A DNA stretch of 42,411 nucleotides from Parasitella parasitica (GCA_025201805.1 MU619321.1:105633-148043), one strand, 5' to 3'; shown: positions 1 to 13,172, counted from the first letter of the stretch. Notes: a model not told the origin generated them from the sequence alone. Translations and numbers: made by a program.

Positions 1-249
1 TTTTTTTTGAAGCCAGCTGTCTATGTATTATAGGCCATGTATTGGGAAATGGTATGTACCGGATGAGCTTGACTCCAGGGTATGATATTTATGCATGATT
101 GATCTTGAATAATAAGTAGTGCATATAACGTGTGCATTGGGAACGTGTGTCGGGCCGACAGAAAATTTTTGCCTACAACTTTTGATTACAGTCTCCGTGA
201 AGTATGGCAACCCTTTCTTATATACACAGCTTTTTGTCTTTTGCAAACC

Positions 250-1671
250 ATGGCTTGGGGAGGAAATGATGGCGCTGTGGACCGTTGGGTCAAGCAGCTT
301 GAAGAAAACGATAGAAAACTCGTTTCATTACACATTCTTAGCTTCCGTCGAATTTCCACAGTCGAGCTTGGCCGCATTTTCGATGCAATTAGCACCAACA
401 CAGTATTGCAAGATCTTTATGTTTCTGGCCATGCTCTCGATACAGCCTGCATGGATAAATTAAGCGAAGCATTGACATTAAACAATACGTTGCGCACACT
501 CAACTTGGGGGACGCCAGTTTCGGGCTCAATGCAAATGTTTTTCGCTTGTTCTGTGAAGGCCTTGCTGCCAATGAAGGTTTGCAAAAGTTGGATTTGGAA
601 AATAAGGGGCTCAGACATGCAACCATTTGTCTGCTAGCTGAGGCACTGAAAAAAAACAAGTACCTTGAAGCGTTAAATGCATCGAGAAATGACTTGGATG
701 ACAAGGCTGTTGAAATTTTGGCGCCTTGTCTGACAAACCTGAAAAAGGTCAATTTGGCAATCAACAATATCGGTACTGCTGGTGCCGAGACCATTGCAAA
801 GGAAGTGTTGGGTCCTCAGAGCCACGTTGAAGAATTGGAATTATCTGATAATCCGCTACTGGAAGGCGCAAGTGTGTTGGCATCTGCGTTGAAGAACAAC
901 CATCAATTGCGCGTACTCAAGATGGTTGATGTGGTTAGTAAAGAGCAAGATTTAAGTAGTCTGCCCCCTCCAGCTTTGGGTAGTACTGATCAAGGCGGTA
1001 ACGTGGACGACGAAGAAGAACAGAAAAAGAAAAGGAACTCTGATAAAACCCGTACTTTACATGGCAACGAATTGGCCCATTCTATCGGTCAGGCGTTAGA
1101 CACAAACACTACTTTAACCTGTCTCTGGTTGGATAACAATGCTATTGAATCTAGCGCACTAGATCATCTCGCCACCAACTTGGGCAAATGTGGTCTTTTG
1201 GAGCTTAAATTGCGTCAAAACCGCCTTGAAGATGAGGCAGCGTTGTTATTAGCAAATGCAATCGATGGATTACAATATTTGGAACTGGGCGAAAACAGAA
1301 TCAGTGCTAAGGGATTTGGCCTTTTGTTAGACACCAAATTGGATTATTTGGGACTATTTAGCAATACTGTGGGTGGATTCGGGTCAGATCCAAGCCTGCT
1401 GCCACAGTTACTCTCGAGTAAGATAAGTCGATTGGACATTGGGTGTAACGGTATTATCCATCAAGATGTGGAAGCTATGGTGCAAGTCTTGATAAATAAG
1501 GGGGTACCTGAACTAAGGCTTCTTGAAATGGGAGGAAATGTCGAAGATAAGGAAGTTGAGCAATGGGAAAGCACCCTGAATAGGCTTTTGTCCGAGAGAG
1601 ACAAGGTGGAGGTTATTTGGAAGAGAAAGCCTAGTGAAATGGATGCTTCTCGTCCACCACCAATGCTGTAA
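250..1671 (+). CDS. Leucine-rich repeat protein (RanGAP/LRR_RI type)
   Basis: This is a single-exon protein of 473 aa. I chose ATG 250 because it sits in a good context (accATGG) and begins a plausible N-terminus; the frame is open upstream to 130 but without a better ATG. Repeated blocks such as LxxLxLxxN (for example LKKVNLAINNIGTAGAE, VEELELSDNPL, LTCLWLDNNAIESSAL, LQYLELGENRIS) are ribonuclease-inhibitor-type LRRs running from about residue 40 to 440. A charged, low-complexity insert near residues 235-275 (DDEEEQKKKR) interrupts the repeats. The family gives a protein-binding solenoid, as in RanGAP and NLR-like proteins. No GAP-specific residue can be recognised, so the partner is unknown. 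The LRR fold is certain; the function is not. Confidence 0.85.
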   Translation: MAWGGNDGAVDRWVKQLEENDRKLVSLHILSFRRISTVELGRIFDAISTNTVLQDLYVSGHALDTACMDKLSEALTLNNTLRTLNLGDASFGLNANVFRLFCEGLAANEGLQKLDLENKGLRHATICLLAEALKKNKYLEALNASRNDLDDKAVEILAPCLTNLKKVNLAINNIGTAGAETIAKEVLGPQSHVEELELSDNPLLEGASVLASALKNNHQLRVLKMVDVVSKEQDLSSLPPPALGSTDQGGNVDDEEEQKKKRNSDKTRTLHGNELAHSIGQALDTNTTLTCLWLDNNAIESSALDHLATNLGKCGLLELKLRQNRLEDEAALLLANAIDGLQYLELGENRISAKGFGLLLDTKLDYLGLFSNTVGGFGSDPSLLPQLLSSKISRLDIGCNGIIHQDVEAMVQVLINKGVPELRLLEMGGNVEDKEVEQWESTLNRLLSERDKVEVIWKRKPSEMDASRPPPML

Positions 1672-1955
1672 CTATAGTCTTTTTCAAACTATATAGTCTT
1701 ATCATTTGTTTGTTACCTTTTATAGTAGTAGTGTATGGCAGTTATCCTCCTTGGTGTTTGATTTAATTGAATAAAGCTGCATGATTTGGGCTATCTCGTT
1801 GTTGCTGGCTAATCTATTTTGTGCAGCAGCCTCTCTGGGTTATCAGTTGGAAATGCTTTGTATAGCAAATGCAGAAAACAACAGTCGTTTTCCGAATACA
1901 AAAAAGAGCGTTTTCTTTTTTTCTTTTTTCATAATACAAGAATCAAAAAATTCTC

Positions 1956-3603
1956 ATGCGATTCATCAAAATATCGTTTCATCGATTTAGACAATATTTT
2001 ACGCTACATGAGGTACGTGTGTTGTAAATACTTCAATTGCAAGGAGCTACAATATGCTAGCATTGATCAGATATCTGGCAGCTTGGGTGATTTAGGCACG
2101 CTTTTACCTATCATGATGTCCTTGGCCATCTCGGGCCAAATCAATCTGACAAGCACACTTTGGTTTACTGGGATTTGGAACATTCTGTCAGGCTTCATGT
2201 TCCAGGTACCCGTATGCGTTCAGCCGATGAAAGGTAGATGTATACAAGTAGATCTTATGTATAAAAAAAAAATAATCTCTATTTACACGCACATAGCCAT
2301 TGCGGCTGTCGTTTTGACAAAAAACATGCCCATCCAAGAAAACATGGCTGCTGGCCTCAGTGTGGCTGTACTTATTACATTTCTCGGCATAACTCGTACA
2401 ATCCACCTAGTAGGTACCTTCACCCCTCCAGCAATTGTTAAAGGTATTTATATGTAAAGATTCATCATCATATGGTCTCATCTTGTGACACCTAATGTAC
2501 AACATGTAGGACTGCAGCTAGGCACAGCAGTGCAATTGATCATCAAGGCGCACAATCTCATTCCCAAACTGCAATGGAAAATAACAGCAGAAAACTGGTC
2601 TGATAACAACACTTGGGTTCTCTTGAGCTTCCTGTTTGTAGTAGCTTGTTACCGAACAAAAATCCCTTCTGCCCTGGTCCTGTTCCTGATTGGGTTGATT
2701 TTTGCTCTCGTCTTGATGTTTGCAGAAAGACGAAATGTCCCACATCCTAGTGTAGGCGGAGGCCATTATCCAGACACCATCATCGTACCTACGCCCGAGC
2801 AATTCAAAAACGGCTTTTTAAACGCTGGCTTGGGTCAACTGCCACTTACCGCTTTGAACTCTGTCGTTGCGCTATGTGCTCTTATCGACGAACTGTTTCC
2901 AAACTATCACGCTAGAACTTCTCACGTAGCCGTGAGTGTGGGGATCATGAATCTAATCGGTTGTTGGTTTGGTGCAATGCCTGTTTGTCATGGCTCTGGT
3001 GGTCTTGCTGGTCAGTACCGCTTCGGCGCTCGTTCGGAGGTCTCTGTCATCCTGTTGGGTGCTTCCAAGCTAATGCTGGGTATCTTGTTTGGTGGTTCAT
3101 TGGTTGGCTTGCTGCAAGTCTTTCCAACATCAATCTTGGCCGTCATGTTGTTCATCTCGGGTATTGAGTTGGGCTGTGCCGCTAGATCCGTCAATGATCT
3201 GGCAGATGATGACTATAGAAAGAGAGAGAACTTTACGATAATGCTTTTGACTGCTGGTTCTTTGATTGCTTACTCAAATGATGGTATTGGGTTTTGTGTC
3301 GGTCTTGTGTCGGCAACACTATTATCTATGCAACGCTTAGGCTTGAGAGACTGGTTCAAACACACTTCGGAGGGATTCAAGTCTGTGCCACGAGTATGGA
3401 GGGATCAAAATTTTGCATCACTCACTTTGCCGGTTGCCAATACAGCAGTAGAAAATAACCAGAGTGGAGAAGAAAGAATTATCATAGTCAGCGACGCAAG
3501 TAAGCCTCATAACTACAATGCCCAACTAAAATCTTTTGCTACTACTACTACTACTACTACTACTAGCACAAATGCCACCACTGATGATCATGTCAAAAAA
3601 TAA
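1956..3603 (+). CDS. Molybdate transporter, MOT1 family
   Basis: Four exons join in phase: 1956-2012, 2071-2233, 2297-2443 and 2510-3603, giving 486 aa. The start at 1956 gives MRFIKISFHRFRQYFTLHE, which splices straight into ISGSLGDLGTLLP, the first MOT1 signature (about residues 20-32). The second signature, GLGQLPLTALNSVVA, lies near residue 225, and GCWFGAMPVCHGSGGLAGQ follows. Multiple hydrophobic segments fit a polytopic membrane carrier. The family imports molybdate (or exports it from the vacuole) for molybdenum cofactor enzymes such as nitrate reductase; the membrane used here cannot be told. The C-tail is soluble, with a run of Thr codons (ACT repeat near 3540-3566). The first two introns are 58 and 63 bp. 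The stop lies 46 bp from the convergent COG6 stop. Confidence 0.9.
3540..3566 (+). repeat. ACT trinucleotide repeat (polyThr) in MOT1 C-tail
   Basis: A short in-frame run of ACT codons encodes a threonine tract in the soluble C-terminal tail of the molybdate transporter. It is a likely length-variable microsatellite. Confidence 0.8.
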
Positions 3604-3649
3604 TATACCAATTTCCATAATATAATAAAGCGGTTTTAATATGTGCATA

Positions 3650-6138
3650 TTACAGTGCAAATGAGAAAATGGCTTCCATGTCCTCTACTGTTCTAGGCAA
3701 AACAAGGTCAGGATTATCATACCCGTTCTTTGGGTCCCTTATAGCCTTGTCTATATCACGATAGGTATCTAGTAACAATTGGATAGCGCTTGACTGAACC
3801 CGCTGATAGTGCAGTGTTGAAGAAAGCTTCTCCAATTGAGGCGATATATCTGCACTATTCAAAACCAGGAAAGAGTCAAACTCGGACATGGCCTGTGTAA
3901 GAGTCTCGGCATCCATGTGAAGCAGTGTGGATAGAGGCGTCTATTAGTAGTTGGTTGACATGTATTAATATATATATATTTATATACATTTAATGTGGGT
4001 CATTTGCATATCTGTTGCATGTACTTTACGTTTTTATCCTTGGCTACCAGTGCTTCTTTGATTTGTGTTAGTCCAGCTTGCTCTATCAGCTTTTTGTATT
4101 CTTCTTGCGCCATGTCAGTCAGCAGGTCATTTATGCGTGCCGCTATATTCTCTCGTTTCTGTCTGGTAAAGTCGTATGGAATCAAAACAGTTTGTATATG
4201 ATGTAGACAATTGACCATATAGATGTCACGATCTATTTTGTTGAGTCCAGCTACAGATAGCTCACATGTATTCAACAGCGGCTCTATGATTGCATCTAAT
4301 GTCTCTGAAAAGTCGAATTCAGGAAATCCTCCCGTGCTATTTGTTGCGACTACAAGTGACGAATCATACGATGCGAGGATTTCTTTCTATACTGTAGAAT
4401 GAGCACAATATAATCCGCACGCAGCTGCCATTCAACGTACCAACTGAATTGCCATATCTCGTACGGTAGGAGCAATCGACAGACTTCTGTTGGGTGTCTA
4501 GGGCGAAATCCTGTGAATGAATGTACCTACCACCGTGAATTATTGTAAAATTACCTCTGCTGATTGCGTCAATCTATCTGCTTGGGCATTTAACGTCTTG
4601 AAAAAGTACCTGTATGCAAGTTCTGTCACCCTACATCAGCATTAGCCATTGAAGCCTCTGCTCGAAAATAGCCTTACTCGTATAAAACCCTTTCCAGCGT
4701 GGCATTCCTTCGCATCAATTTGCTCAAGGTCATTGTGTAAAATTGTATTAGATTTGCTACTTTATACGACGTTATTGCGCCAGGCTGAAGCACAAGCACT
4801 TGCTCCATTCGAGACTTTAGTGGTCTACACGTGCCTTCCATGGCACAGTCTAACAAATCGCCTATTGTGTCGGCCACCTTGACTGTAATGCCACTAGTAT
4901 TCTCGTATTTCTCTAAATTTCGTTGAAACAAACTCTCTAGCATTTCCTTTTCTGATGCGCATGCCTGATGCACCCAAGCTAGCATGTCTCCAACGTATCT
5001 CAATGGATCTGGTGCTTGAAGTTCTATAGGGCGAGGCGTGCCTCCAGGGCCACCTTTTGTAAGTGCATTTAAAAAGGCCCTAGCAACGGCATCATGGCGA
5101 GCGGATGCAATTTGATCGAGAATAGTCCTGCAATGCTCTATCAATACGTTTCCATAACGACCAACCTGGCTTGTAAACTTACTGAAACAAAACAGGCCGC
5201 AGCAGCAACGCTCTTAGTGCCTTTGTTATGAGTGAGCTTACATCAATACTGTCGCCACCAAACGCCGTCCTACTCTCGTATTGCGTCCATTTGTATAGTT
5301 TGTCGTATGCGTTTTCTTGGTACAGTGCCATCAATTCCATGATCTCACGGCTATAAAAAAAAAAAAATAGCGTCGGGCTCAGGGCTTTACTGCCATCTCT
5401 TTTAAAGCAAAACTTACCCAGCGGTTTGATTCTTTGTCGTCAACAGTAACTGGCAGTCGCTGTGAATCTGCTGCAAATGCTGCAATGCGTCAAAGAACTC
5501 ATCATCTACAGGCTCGGATATGTTGCCAAGGGTTTTGATCTCCTGCTCGCTCAATGTAAACTTTGTCAAGAACCTATCCACTACGGCAATCTGCACTGAA
5601 CAAGCATTACTGTATTATTTTGCACCATGTCAGCTTCCTCGGCATGGTATCAAAAAATGTTTCCATGTCTTTACCTGCGTTCTTGCATGACGTCTGCTTG
5701 TTCAACCATGTCTACCGTCTGTGATTCTGCCTTCACAATACGCTGCTTCATGTCTTTACACACACTTTCCATTTGGGCCATTTGAGTCTCAAGACATTCG
5801 AATTGCTGGTGTGTATACCACTTAATAGAGCAGCCCTCATTGCAGCGTGTTTCAGAGGATTACCTTACCTTTACTACTTTTTCAAATGCAAGCAAAAACT
5901 TTCTGTTGGTCTCAATCTCCTTCTTTTCAATAGTGCCTCGTAGATTGCGTCGAAGGCTGGTTTCGTCCAGGTCGGGTATGTCGGATAGCGAGGTGAGTGC
6001 AGCCTTTATGCGGGCATCTTCTGTGGCAGACGAGTTGAGCACTTTGGTTAGCTTGGCTGCTAGCGGCTTGTTGGGCCTGTTTGAGATGGATAAAGACGGC
6101 GAATCTAGTGCAGATGTCGGTGGAGGTATCTGCGCCAT
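3650..6138 (-). CDS. COG6: Conserved oligomeric Golgi complex subunit 6
   Basis: Nine exons (5869-6138, 5675-5805, 5418-5609, 5183-5350, 4678-5127, 4555-4630, 4441-4497, 4030-4386, 3650-3940) close in phase to 663 aa, close to the usual length of COG6 (about 650). Family blocks are visible in order: the N-terminal region with RRNLRG and a following coiled coil, the DVSSLITKAL/RPVLFQ segment, then GGPGGTPRPIEL and DPLRYVGDMLAW around residues 275-300, and the C-terminal ATEFxD-like region. COG6 belongs to lobe B of the COG tether, which docks retrograde vesicles at the Golgi and keeps glycosyltransferases in place. Introns are 47-89 bp. The gene is divergent from separase, sharing 205 bp. The second and fourth introns needed non-obvious acceptors (at 5609 and 5127) but give good homology across the joints. 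Confidence 0.92.
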
Positions 6139-6343
6139 GCTATTATTGCTGAGGAAAGAAGGACGATTAAACGCGCAAATACCAAATACTCATAATGCAT
6201 TTTGAAAGGGCGTTTTACCTCCAAAATGCCCCCCTATAAAACAGGGCTTGTGACGCCAAACTTGGCTTTACTTTACTTTCCTTTTCTTTTGCTTGTTCAT
6301 TTTCTTTTTTCTATTTCTTTTCACGCAAGCAAACAACCAAGAC
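6139..6343. promoter_or_regulatory. Bidirectional promoter between COG6 and separase
   Basis: These 205 bp separate the two start codons. A TATA-like CCTATAAAAC lies at about 6232-6241, roughly 100 bp before the separase ATG. An ACGCGC motif (MBF/E2F-like core ACGCG) is at 6171-6176. The separase leader is pyrimidine-rich (6270-6325). Regulation by MBF is an inference from the motif only. Confidence 0.5.
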
Positions 6344-9300
6344 ATGACTGACTTAGCATCGAGATTGCTGCTACAGCTCAAAGATTACGCCACCTGTGAT
6401 GATGATCTTGCAGTCAAAATCAGAAAGACCGTGCTGGAACCGTTCCAAGTAGACGTAGCACGACTAGACAGCGTTCGGAAACCACCACCTACACCTGCTC
6501 GCTTCAAGCAAATGGCCACCCAATTGGCCCCCATTGCCATGCGAATTGTCAACCAGAACATTGAAGCCCTTGTCGACTTGAAACGAGCAAAAACCGCAAA
6601 CTACACCATCGCAGTGAATTGCCTCGTCGACACCTCGTTTTACGCTCTATCCGCATTGCGCCACATGAACAGCTTTACTGCCTTGAAGCCTCTGGACATT
6701 GAAAAGACAACGTCAAATTTAATCTGCAAAATGGTCGAGCTGGGAGAGGTAGTGTACGCATATCCGCACGCAATGTCGCTTTACTGAAACGCTCTCTAGT
6801 ACAATAGAGCTTTGGACGAGCTTTTAAAGTTTCGCTCCCTGTTAGCAAGTGTGGCCAAAGTCGAGCTCAACACTGCATCAAAATCAAACGATAAATCCCC
6901 ATGTTTGACAAAGCCCTTGGTGCCTCTCAAGGGTGTATTGACAGAGACATTCAACAACCAACCCGCAGCCAGGCAAAATATTGCACCCGAACCCATCATC
7001 AAAAATCAGTGGGAGGATGACATGTTGAACAACTATGCAGACCTATTCCAGTTCCCCGTAAAGCCCAGCATCAGCGATCGTACTATGGTTTTGTTGATCT
7101 TGGCCTATCAAATGAATGCAATTAGATGTTGGAGCGAACTACAAGATGGCGCATTGGCAAAGGTACGGCTGTTTATCACTTTGTTGTTTTTGTTTTTGTG
7201 GTCCAAAATTAACCTCTGTTGCTGCTGTGTAGTATCTACCTTACTTTATGGAGAGAGCTGGGAATTTCTTTGACTGGTGCCAGCACCTGCTCGAAATTGA
7301 TTCCCCAACGGCTAAAAAGCAGTTGGACACGCTACAGCGGTTATTGTACAAGGTCGCCAACAAGTTTCCGTTAACAGGTAAGAAGCCAAATGCAAGCATT
7401 GTGGGGAGTGGGGGGGAGGGGCTTCATCTGTATGCTTACATTGCTTGGTAGAAGAAGCAGCCTACCATTCTCATAGTATCCAGGCAGTTGCACTGAGAGC
7501 CTTGACCATGTCGGGCTCTGTTCCGTTGAAATTAGTGCTGGAACGTATGGTTCGAATAGGCATAACTTATGAGAAATCAACCAAACAAAGTAAGTGGTAC
7601 ATTTTTGGCTGAATATCAGCTACTAAAGGGGGGCGGGTATGCAGCATCTTATAGCCACCTCCAAAAATGTTGCAACGAGTTCTTGCAAAATGCACAGCCC
7701 AACATCGACAATTTATCAGAGATGGACTCGTATTTTGTACTTTGTGAATATTCCGCCTACGTGTCTAGAAAAGCGAAAAGCTACAAGGGCGCATTCTATG
7801 CTTACAAATACATGATCCGACCGTTACGAGACATCATCGAGAGCAAATCATGCAACTACTATTATGCTGCTTATGCTGCCAATGCAAAGCTAGCTCTGGG
7901 ATCTGTGCAAATGGACAAGATGGTTTTGGACGACACATGTATAGTATTGCATCTTTCACGCCCTATTTATAAATACTAAATAACAGCGTCTGCTAGTTGC
8001 TGATATCACTACTACACTGAACGAATCAATGGCATGTCTTGGTCTAATATCATTATCAACGGTAGAAAATCAGACCCAAGATGGCCATTGCGAGCAGGCT
8101 CTATACAATTTGTGCAAGAGTATAGAAGGGTTCCGTCTCAGCTGCAAACGACTGTTTGAATTCATCTCTGAAAAGACAAAAGAAGCCCTCCAACTTGAAA
8201 ATGAGCCTTTCAAGACGCCCCCTCGGCAAGAAGACCTTGTCACCCCAACTGACTTTGGGCAGTGGAACTCTATTGTCACTTGCATAAACGACGTTCTCCA
8301 ACGATGCAGCGAGACATTACTCACAAACCTCTGCGCTGCTAAAAAGACATGCCGCACCAAACGAACCGCAACACAAGACGATATTATGACCTCTTTGGTT
8401 GACATCATGGTTTTGCTGGCACGCATGCAATTCAGCATCAAGGACGAGGATAGTTTCTCGCAAGCCTACGAGTATCTATCGACTGCAGAACAAATGTGTG
8501 CTGAAAAGGAATTCACTAGCGGATACCGGTGGCTATCTGGCTCCTACTACAATCTTGGCACTGCTATGATCAAGGCCGAAATGTATTCGCAAGCAATCTA
8601 CCCCATGCGTAAATCAAGCTCTACGTTGGAAAAGGATACTGAACGAGCCAATTCGGATGAAGGACGGCTTCAGTTGTGCAAACGGTATGAAATTTTGGGT
8701 ATTTGCTGCCAAAAGACCAAACGCTTTGACGACGCCATCTCTGCGTTCCGTCTTGCGCTCAAGCGTATCCCTGCTTCTGAAATCAAGAGATTTGTAAACA
8801 ACGCCGATACAACCGCTGTCTCAACTGTCATGGAGCAAGATTCTCTTATACCCAAACTGATAGATCGTTTTCTCAGAGCGTCTGTCATTGACCCAGAACA
8901 AGAAAGCATCCATTTTGCAAGCGAATACATCAATCTGTCTGCCTTGGATCCGATCCAGAAATGCTTTGTCTATGAATGCGAGCTAAAGGTCTGGCATTTG
9001 CTCTCTCTGAAGATGAAGCTGTACAAGTATGAGTTGTTCATTATCGAGAGGCTGTTGCAAATGTACAATGCAACCAAGTACCCAATTCGCAGGGCAAGGT
9101 AAGACGCCGACTAAAGATTACTCAATAGAAGCTAAAACACACTTGCGCTAGAGTGCTTTTGAGTCGAGTTCGAATTGAGAGAAACAAGCCCGCAGACAGA
9201 GACGAATGTACAAAAGCAGCATTGGCTTGTGCCAAGGAAGCAAACAGTCTGCTCAAAGTCCAAGACTATGCTCAAGACACCAGCCTGCTGAATTATCGTA

Positions 9301-12300
9301 GACATTATTTGGCCCTCTCCAATTCATGGATGACCATTTGTTGCAGGGAGTTGAAGGAACCATCACCCAGTACATTTAGATCAGCGCTGCAACAGTGGGG
9401 TATTCTGCTTAAAAAAATCACACCCATCTACTACTATGGTGACTCTTCGAAATTGGACATCAAACAGGTATACGACGAAATTGATGATTTGGACCAGTTC
9501 TATGACCATATGCGCATGCTTGTAGATTTGTTTGGTATCACTGGGGATATCATGCATCAAATCTGTGCACTGCGCATACTGCTCAAGTTGAATAACGGCT
9601 TACGAGATGTCCAAGTAGACCACATATCAGAATCAATCATCCTCAGTTCAACCATTGGCAAACTATACTGTAAACTTGGCTACACTGGAAAAGCAGCGGT
9701 AGAGTTCAGACATGCTGGAAATGCTGTATCAAACAAACCGTGTAATAGTCATGCTGAGCTGGTGTATCGCGTGAATTATTCATACTATCTAGCATGTATT
9801 GGCGATTATGACACAAGGCAAGTTGAATGTATGCACTTTTTTTTTTTTTATTTTTTTTTATTTACTTATTTATTTACTCGTACTCATTCCTAGCGTAGTA
9901 AGGAAGTGTTTAATGCCACAAAAATTGTATGGCAAAACACGCCAATCGTTGACCAACGAGATCCACTTACAACTGTCAAATCATACACTACACGTTGCAT
10001 ACTCCTAGCAGATATTTACCTGGCGCTTTCCCTCATTCAAGCCAAGACAGAAGATCTTGATTCTGCCATTGACAGCGCTACAGCCTCTCTCCAGCTTTTG
10101 AACAAATGCATTCAAATTGTACAAAAGTCGCAGGAAAAGCAACAAGGCACCACAGAGCTTGAGGATCCATTCAACGCACCTCCACCGGAACAGCAAGAAG
10201 CCCGTAAAATTGTGTTTCGCGAATCTCAATGGAAATTGGCAGAAAAGACTAGCAGCTGTTTACACACACTGGCCGAATTACTGGTACACAAGGGCTCCCC
10301 CAACGAAGCAAAATACTTTGTAAAGCAAGCCCCCTTATTAGCTGAAAAGGTGAATTCCACTTCTATGCTTTTTGATGCTCATTTGGAAGCGTGTGATTTC
10401 TATCTGAGATGTGGCGATGTGAGCAAATCTCAAGATGAACTAGAAATTGCTATGCGTTTCCGGGATCCAGAGGGCTTAGCTCTGGTAAAACTCAAAGTTG
10501 CGATGGCTAATCTTGCTGTAGCCAATGAATATTACGACATTGCAGTAGAGACGTTCGATGGCGCAAACGATTTACTGGTACATCTGTCAGATAAAAAGGA
10601 GATCGTGACATTAGAGGAGCTGATTGATGCGAATGAAGAACGTAAACGAGGCAAGGTGAATTTTGCAGGCCAAGCTGATGGTAAGGAAAACTCGACAAGT
10701 AAACTCAAGTCTATGAGACTCACATTACTGTCAACTATAGACTCTGAACTGTTTGACTGCCTGCCTTTACGGCAATTCCTCGTCTCCAACACTATTAGCA
10801 AAGGTAAAAAAAAAAAGCAAAGGTCATGAACGAGCACAGACATCTAAGAACCTAAAAAAACATACACACAAAATAGCTCAAGCTCTTGCTGAAAAAGGTG
10901 AAATTGAAGATGCTCTCAAAATTTTAGAGTCATTACAAGGAGCGGATTTGAGCAATTCTAATGAAATCGAAACAATTGCAGTAACGGGACACCTGAGGCT
11001 ACGAATGATACGCCAGGACTTTTCAATGCATCCAAAACAAAGGCTCTTATTCAACGAAACAGTCGCTTTGCCAGCAATGAAAACACAGCTGGCTCGTAGT
11101 GGTGCTGGTGGCCTTATCAAGAAACCTGCCGGTGACTCTGACCTACGGGCAATGCGAGATGCCTTGACGCTGTCAATGAACCATATGTCGGATGCACAGA
11201 AAAATGGCTGGAATCGGCAACGTGCCATCACTATCCAGAATCTATGCAAAGACGCAAGCTATGCAATGGTCTTGAGCCATCAAATGGCCAGCAACAGTCG
11301 TATGATGGTTAACAACTATTCTCTACACAGCTCATATTACCTGTCTATGGCCAACGGTGTCAATATGCGTCGTGAGATGCAATATTGCCTTGGGATCAAG
11401 CTCAACCAGTCCTTTGCCGGCCATGCGCCAAGTGATAAAGAATGGCCTATGAGCTCTGAAGAGAAGCAAGATTATTATGAGCGACTTGCAAGAATGTCGC
11501 GCAATCCTAATTGGCTCCAAGGGCATTTAAAGACATTGCAGGAACTTTATCATGAAGAATCCGAGACGAACGACGCTGAATTTCAAGCAAAATTTGTCGA
11601 TATCTTGCCTGCCAACTGGACCATTTGCTCACTTAGTTTGGATACAGGAAACGGTGATTTATACGCAGTTCAACTGAGAGCAAAGGAGCCACCTTTCGCT
11701 GTAAAGTTGCCCTTGGATCGTGCTAACCATCGTCCTGGTAACAGCAGCTCCTACGATAGTGAGCAGTACGTCGATGCCGTTGCCGAACTAAAAGATATCA
11801 TTCAGGGCAGTGACGAGACTATTACCAATAGCGTCAACTGCAATCAAGCTGGTCAAATTGAAGCTTGGTGGAATACTCGTAAAAGCCTCGATGCAAGATT
11901 GAAAAAGCTGCTGGAGAATATAGAAAACCAATGGTTGAGTGGATTCAAGGGGATTCTGGTTGGGCGCAACAGAGAATACAAAGAAGAGGTGGTTAAATTT
12001 CACAAAGCAATGAATGAGATCATCTCCAAGACAGTGAACGGAGTCATTGCGACAAAGCTAAGGGTTGAGTTGAGCCTGGCTTTCTGTCGCACAGTTGTCC
12101 GTCTAGGTCGACACCCTACCACTCGTGATTTGGAGGACGTTGCTTACTTTGCCTTGTCATGCTACGAAACGCAAGATATCCGAATTGATTATACCCAGAT
12201 CGACTTTAAAAAGGTAAATTGATTATTTCTGGAGAAAGACCTCCTTACCTAACTGTGCCGTCTAGCTGATTGAACATATTCGACTCTTGATTACTCGCTA

Positions 12301-13111
12301 CCATGAAAGATCCGTTATGGCTGGTATTGATTCCACCAAAAATATACCCAATGACCACATCATCCTCATCCTGGATAAACACTTGCAAATGTTCCCCGTA
12401 GAATCCATGCCCGTTCTTCGCTCACAACCTGCTTCTCGATTACCATGCTTATCATTTCTCAGGGACCGCATTTTATACACACAATCTCAAAACGCAAAAG
12501 AGGCGTATGATGATTTTGGATTCTCGGCCCCTAGCGAATGGGCAGATTTAACTGTGTCTAGGGATAGCGCTTTTTACGTGCTGAATCCTGGTGGCGATCT
12601 AAAAGACACTCAAAAGGAGTTTGAGCCTATTTTCAGGGACATGTCTGGATGGGATGGAGTCATTGAAACCATGCCTATGGAATTACAATGCAGAGATGCG
12701 CTACAATCACGAGACGTATACATGTATTTTGGCCACAGTGCGGGACAAGCGTTTATGAGAGGTACGACGGTAAGGCAACTTCCTACCTGTGCTGTATCTC
12801 TCTTGATGGGATGTAGCAGTGGCATCATGGAGGCAAAGGGCGAATTCGATCTAAATGGTTATGTGCTGAATTATTTACTTGCGGGAAGCCCTGCCGTGGT
12901 TGCCAATTTATGGGATGTAACAGATAGAAGTATCGACAAGCTGACAAAATACATGTTGCACACTTGGGGAATGCTGAAAAAATCAAACGACACATCCAAA
13001 TCACTCGTACAGGCAGTTGCTCTATCAAGAAATCAATGCAAATTGAGCTATCTTATAGGGGCTGCTCCTGTTGTTTACGGTATTCCTGTATACTTGAATA
13101 ATGCTAAATGA
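6344..13111 (+). CDS. ESP1: Separase (separin), sister-chromatid cohesin protease
   Basis: Exons: 6344-6748, 6800-7162, 7233-7377, 7452-7589, 7645-7938, 7997-9098, 9152-9817, 9899-12213 (contains an unresolved 1-nt frame break near 10805-10816) and 12266-13111, giving about 2,090 aa. The C-terminal clan CD protease domain is clear: the catalytic His is in YFGHSAGQ (codon 12734-12736) and the catalytic Cys in MGCSS (codon 12812-12814), followed by the conserved ANLWDVTD. The long N-terminal part is alpha-helical and TPR-like, as in the family. Separase cleaves the kleisin Scc1/Rad21 at anaphase after securin is destroyed. The residue after the catalytic His is Ser where Gly is usual. The intron at 9818-9898 is best read as a GC-AG intron. 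The upstream ATG context is good, and translation starts after a pyrimidine-rich leader. Confidence 0.92.
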
Positions 13112-13172
13112 TTGAATATTTGTAGATTTCATCATGTAAATAAAATGCTTTATTTGTGAATTTTTATATTGT

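Noticed and set aside
5128-5182. Reading COG6 without an intron here
   Set aside because: The continuous frame meets a stop; the 55-bp GTAAGT...GCAG intron joins PVLFQ to TILDQIASAR with good family similarity.
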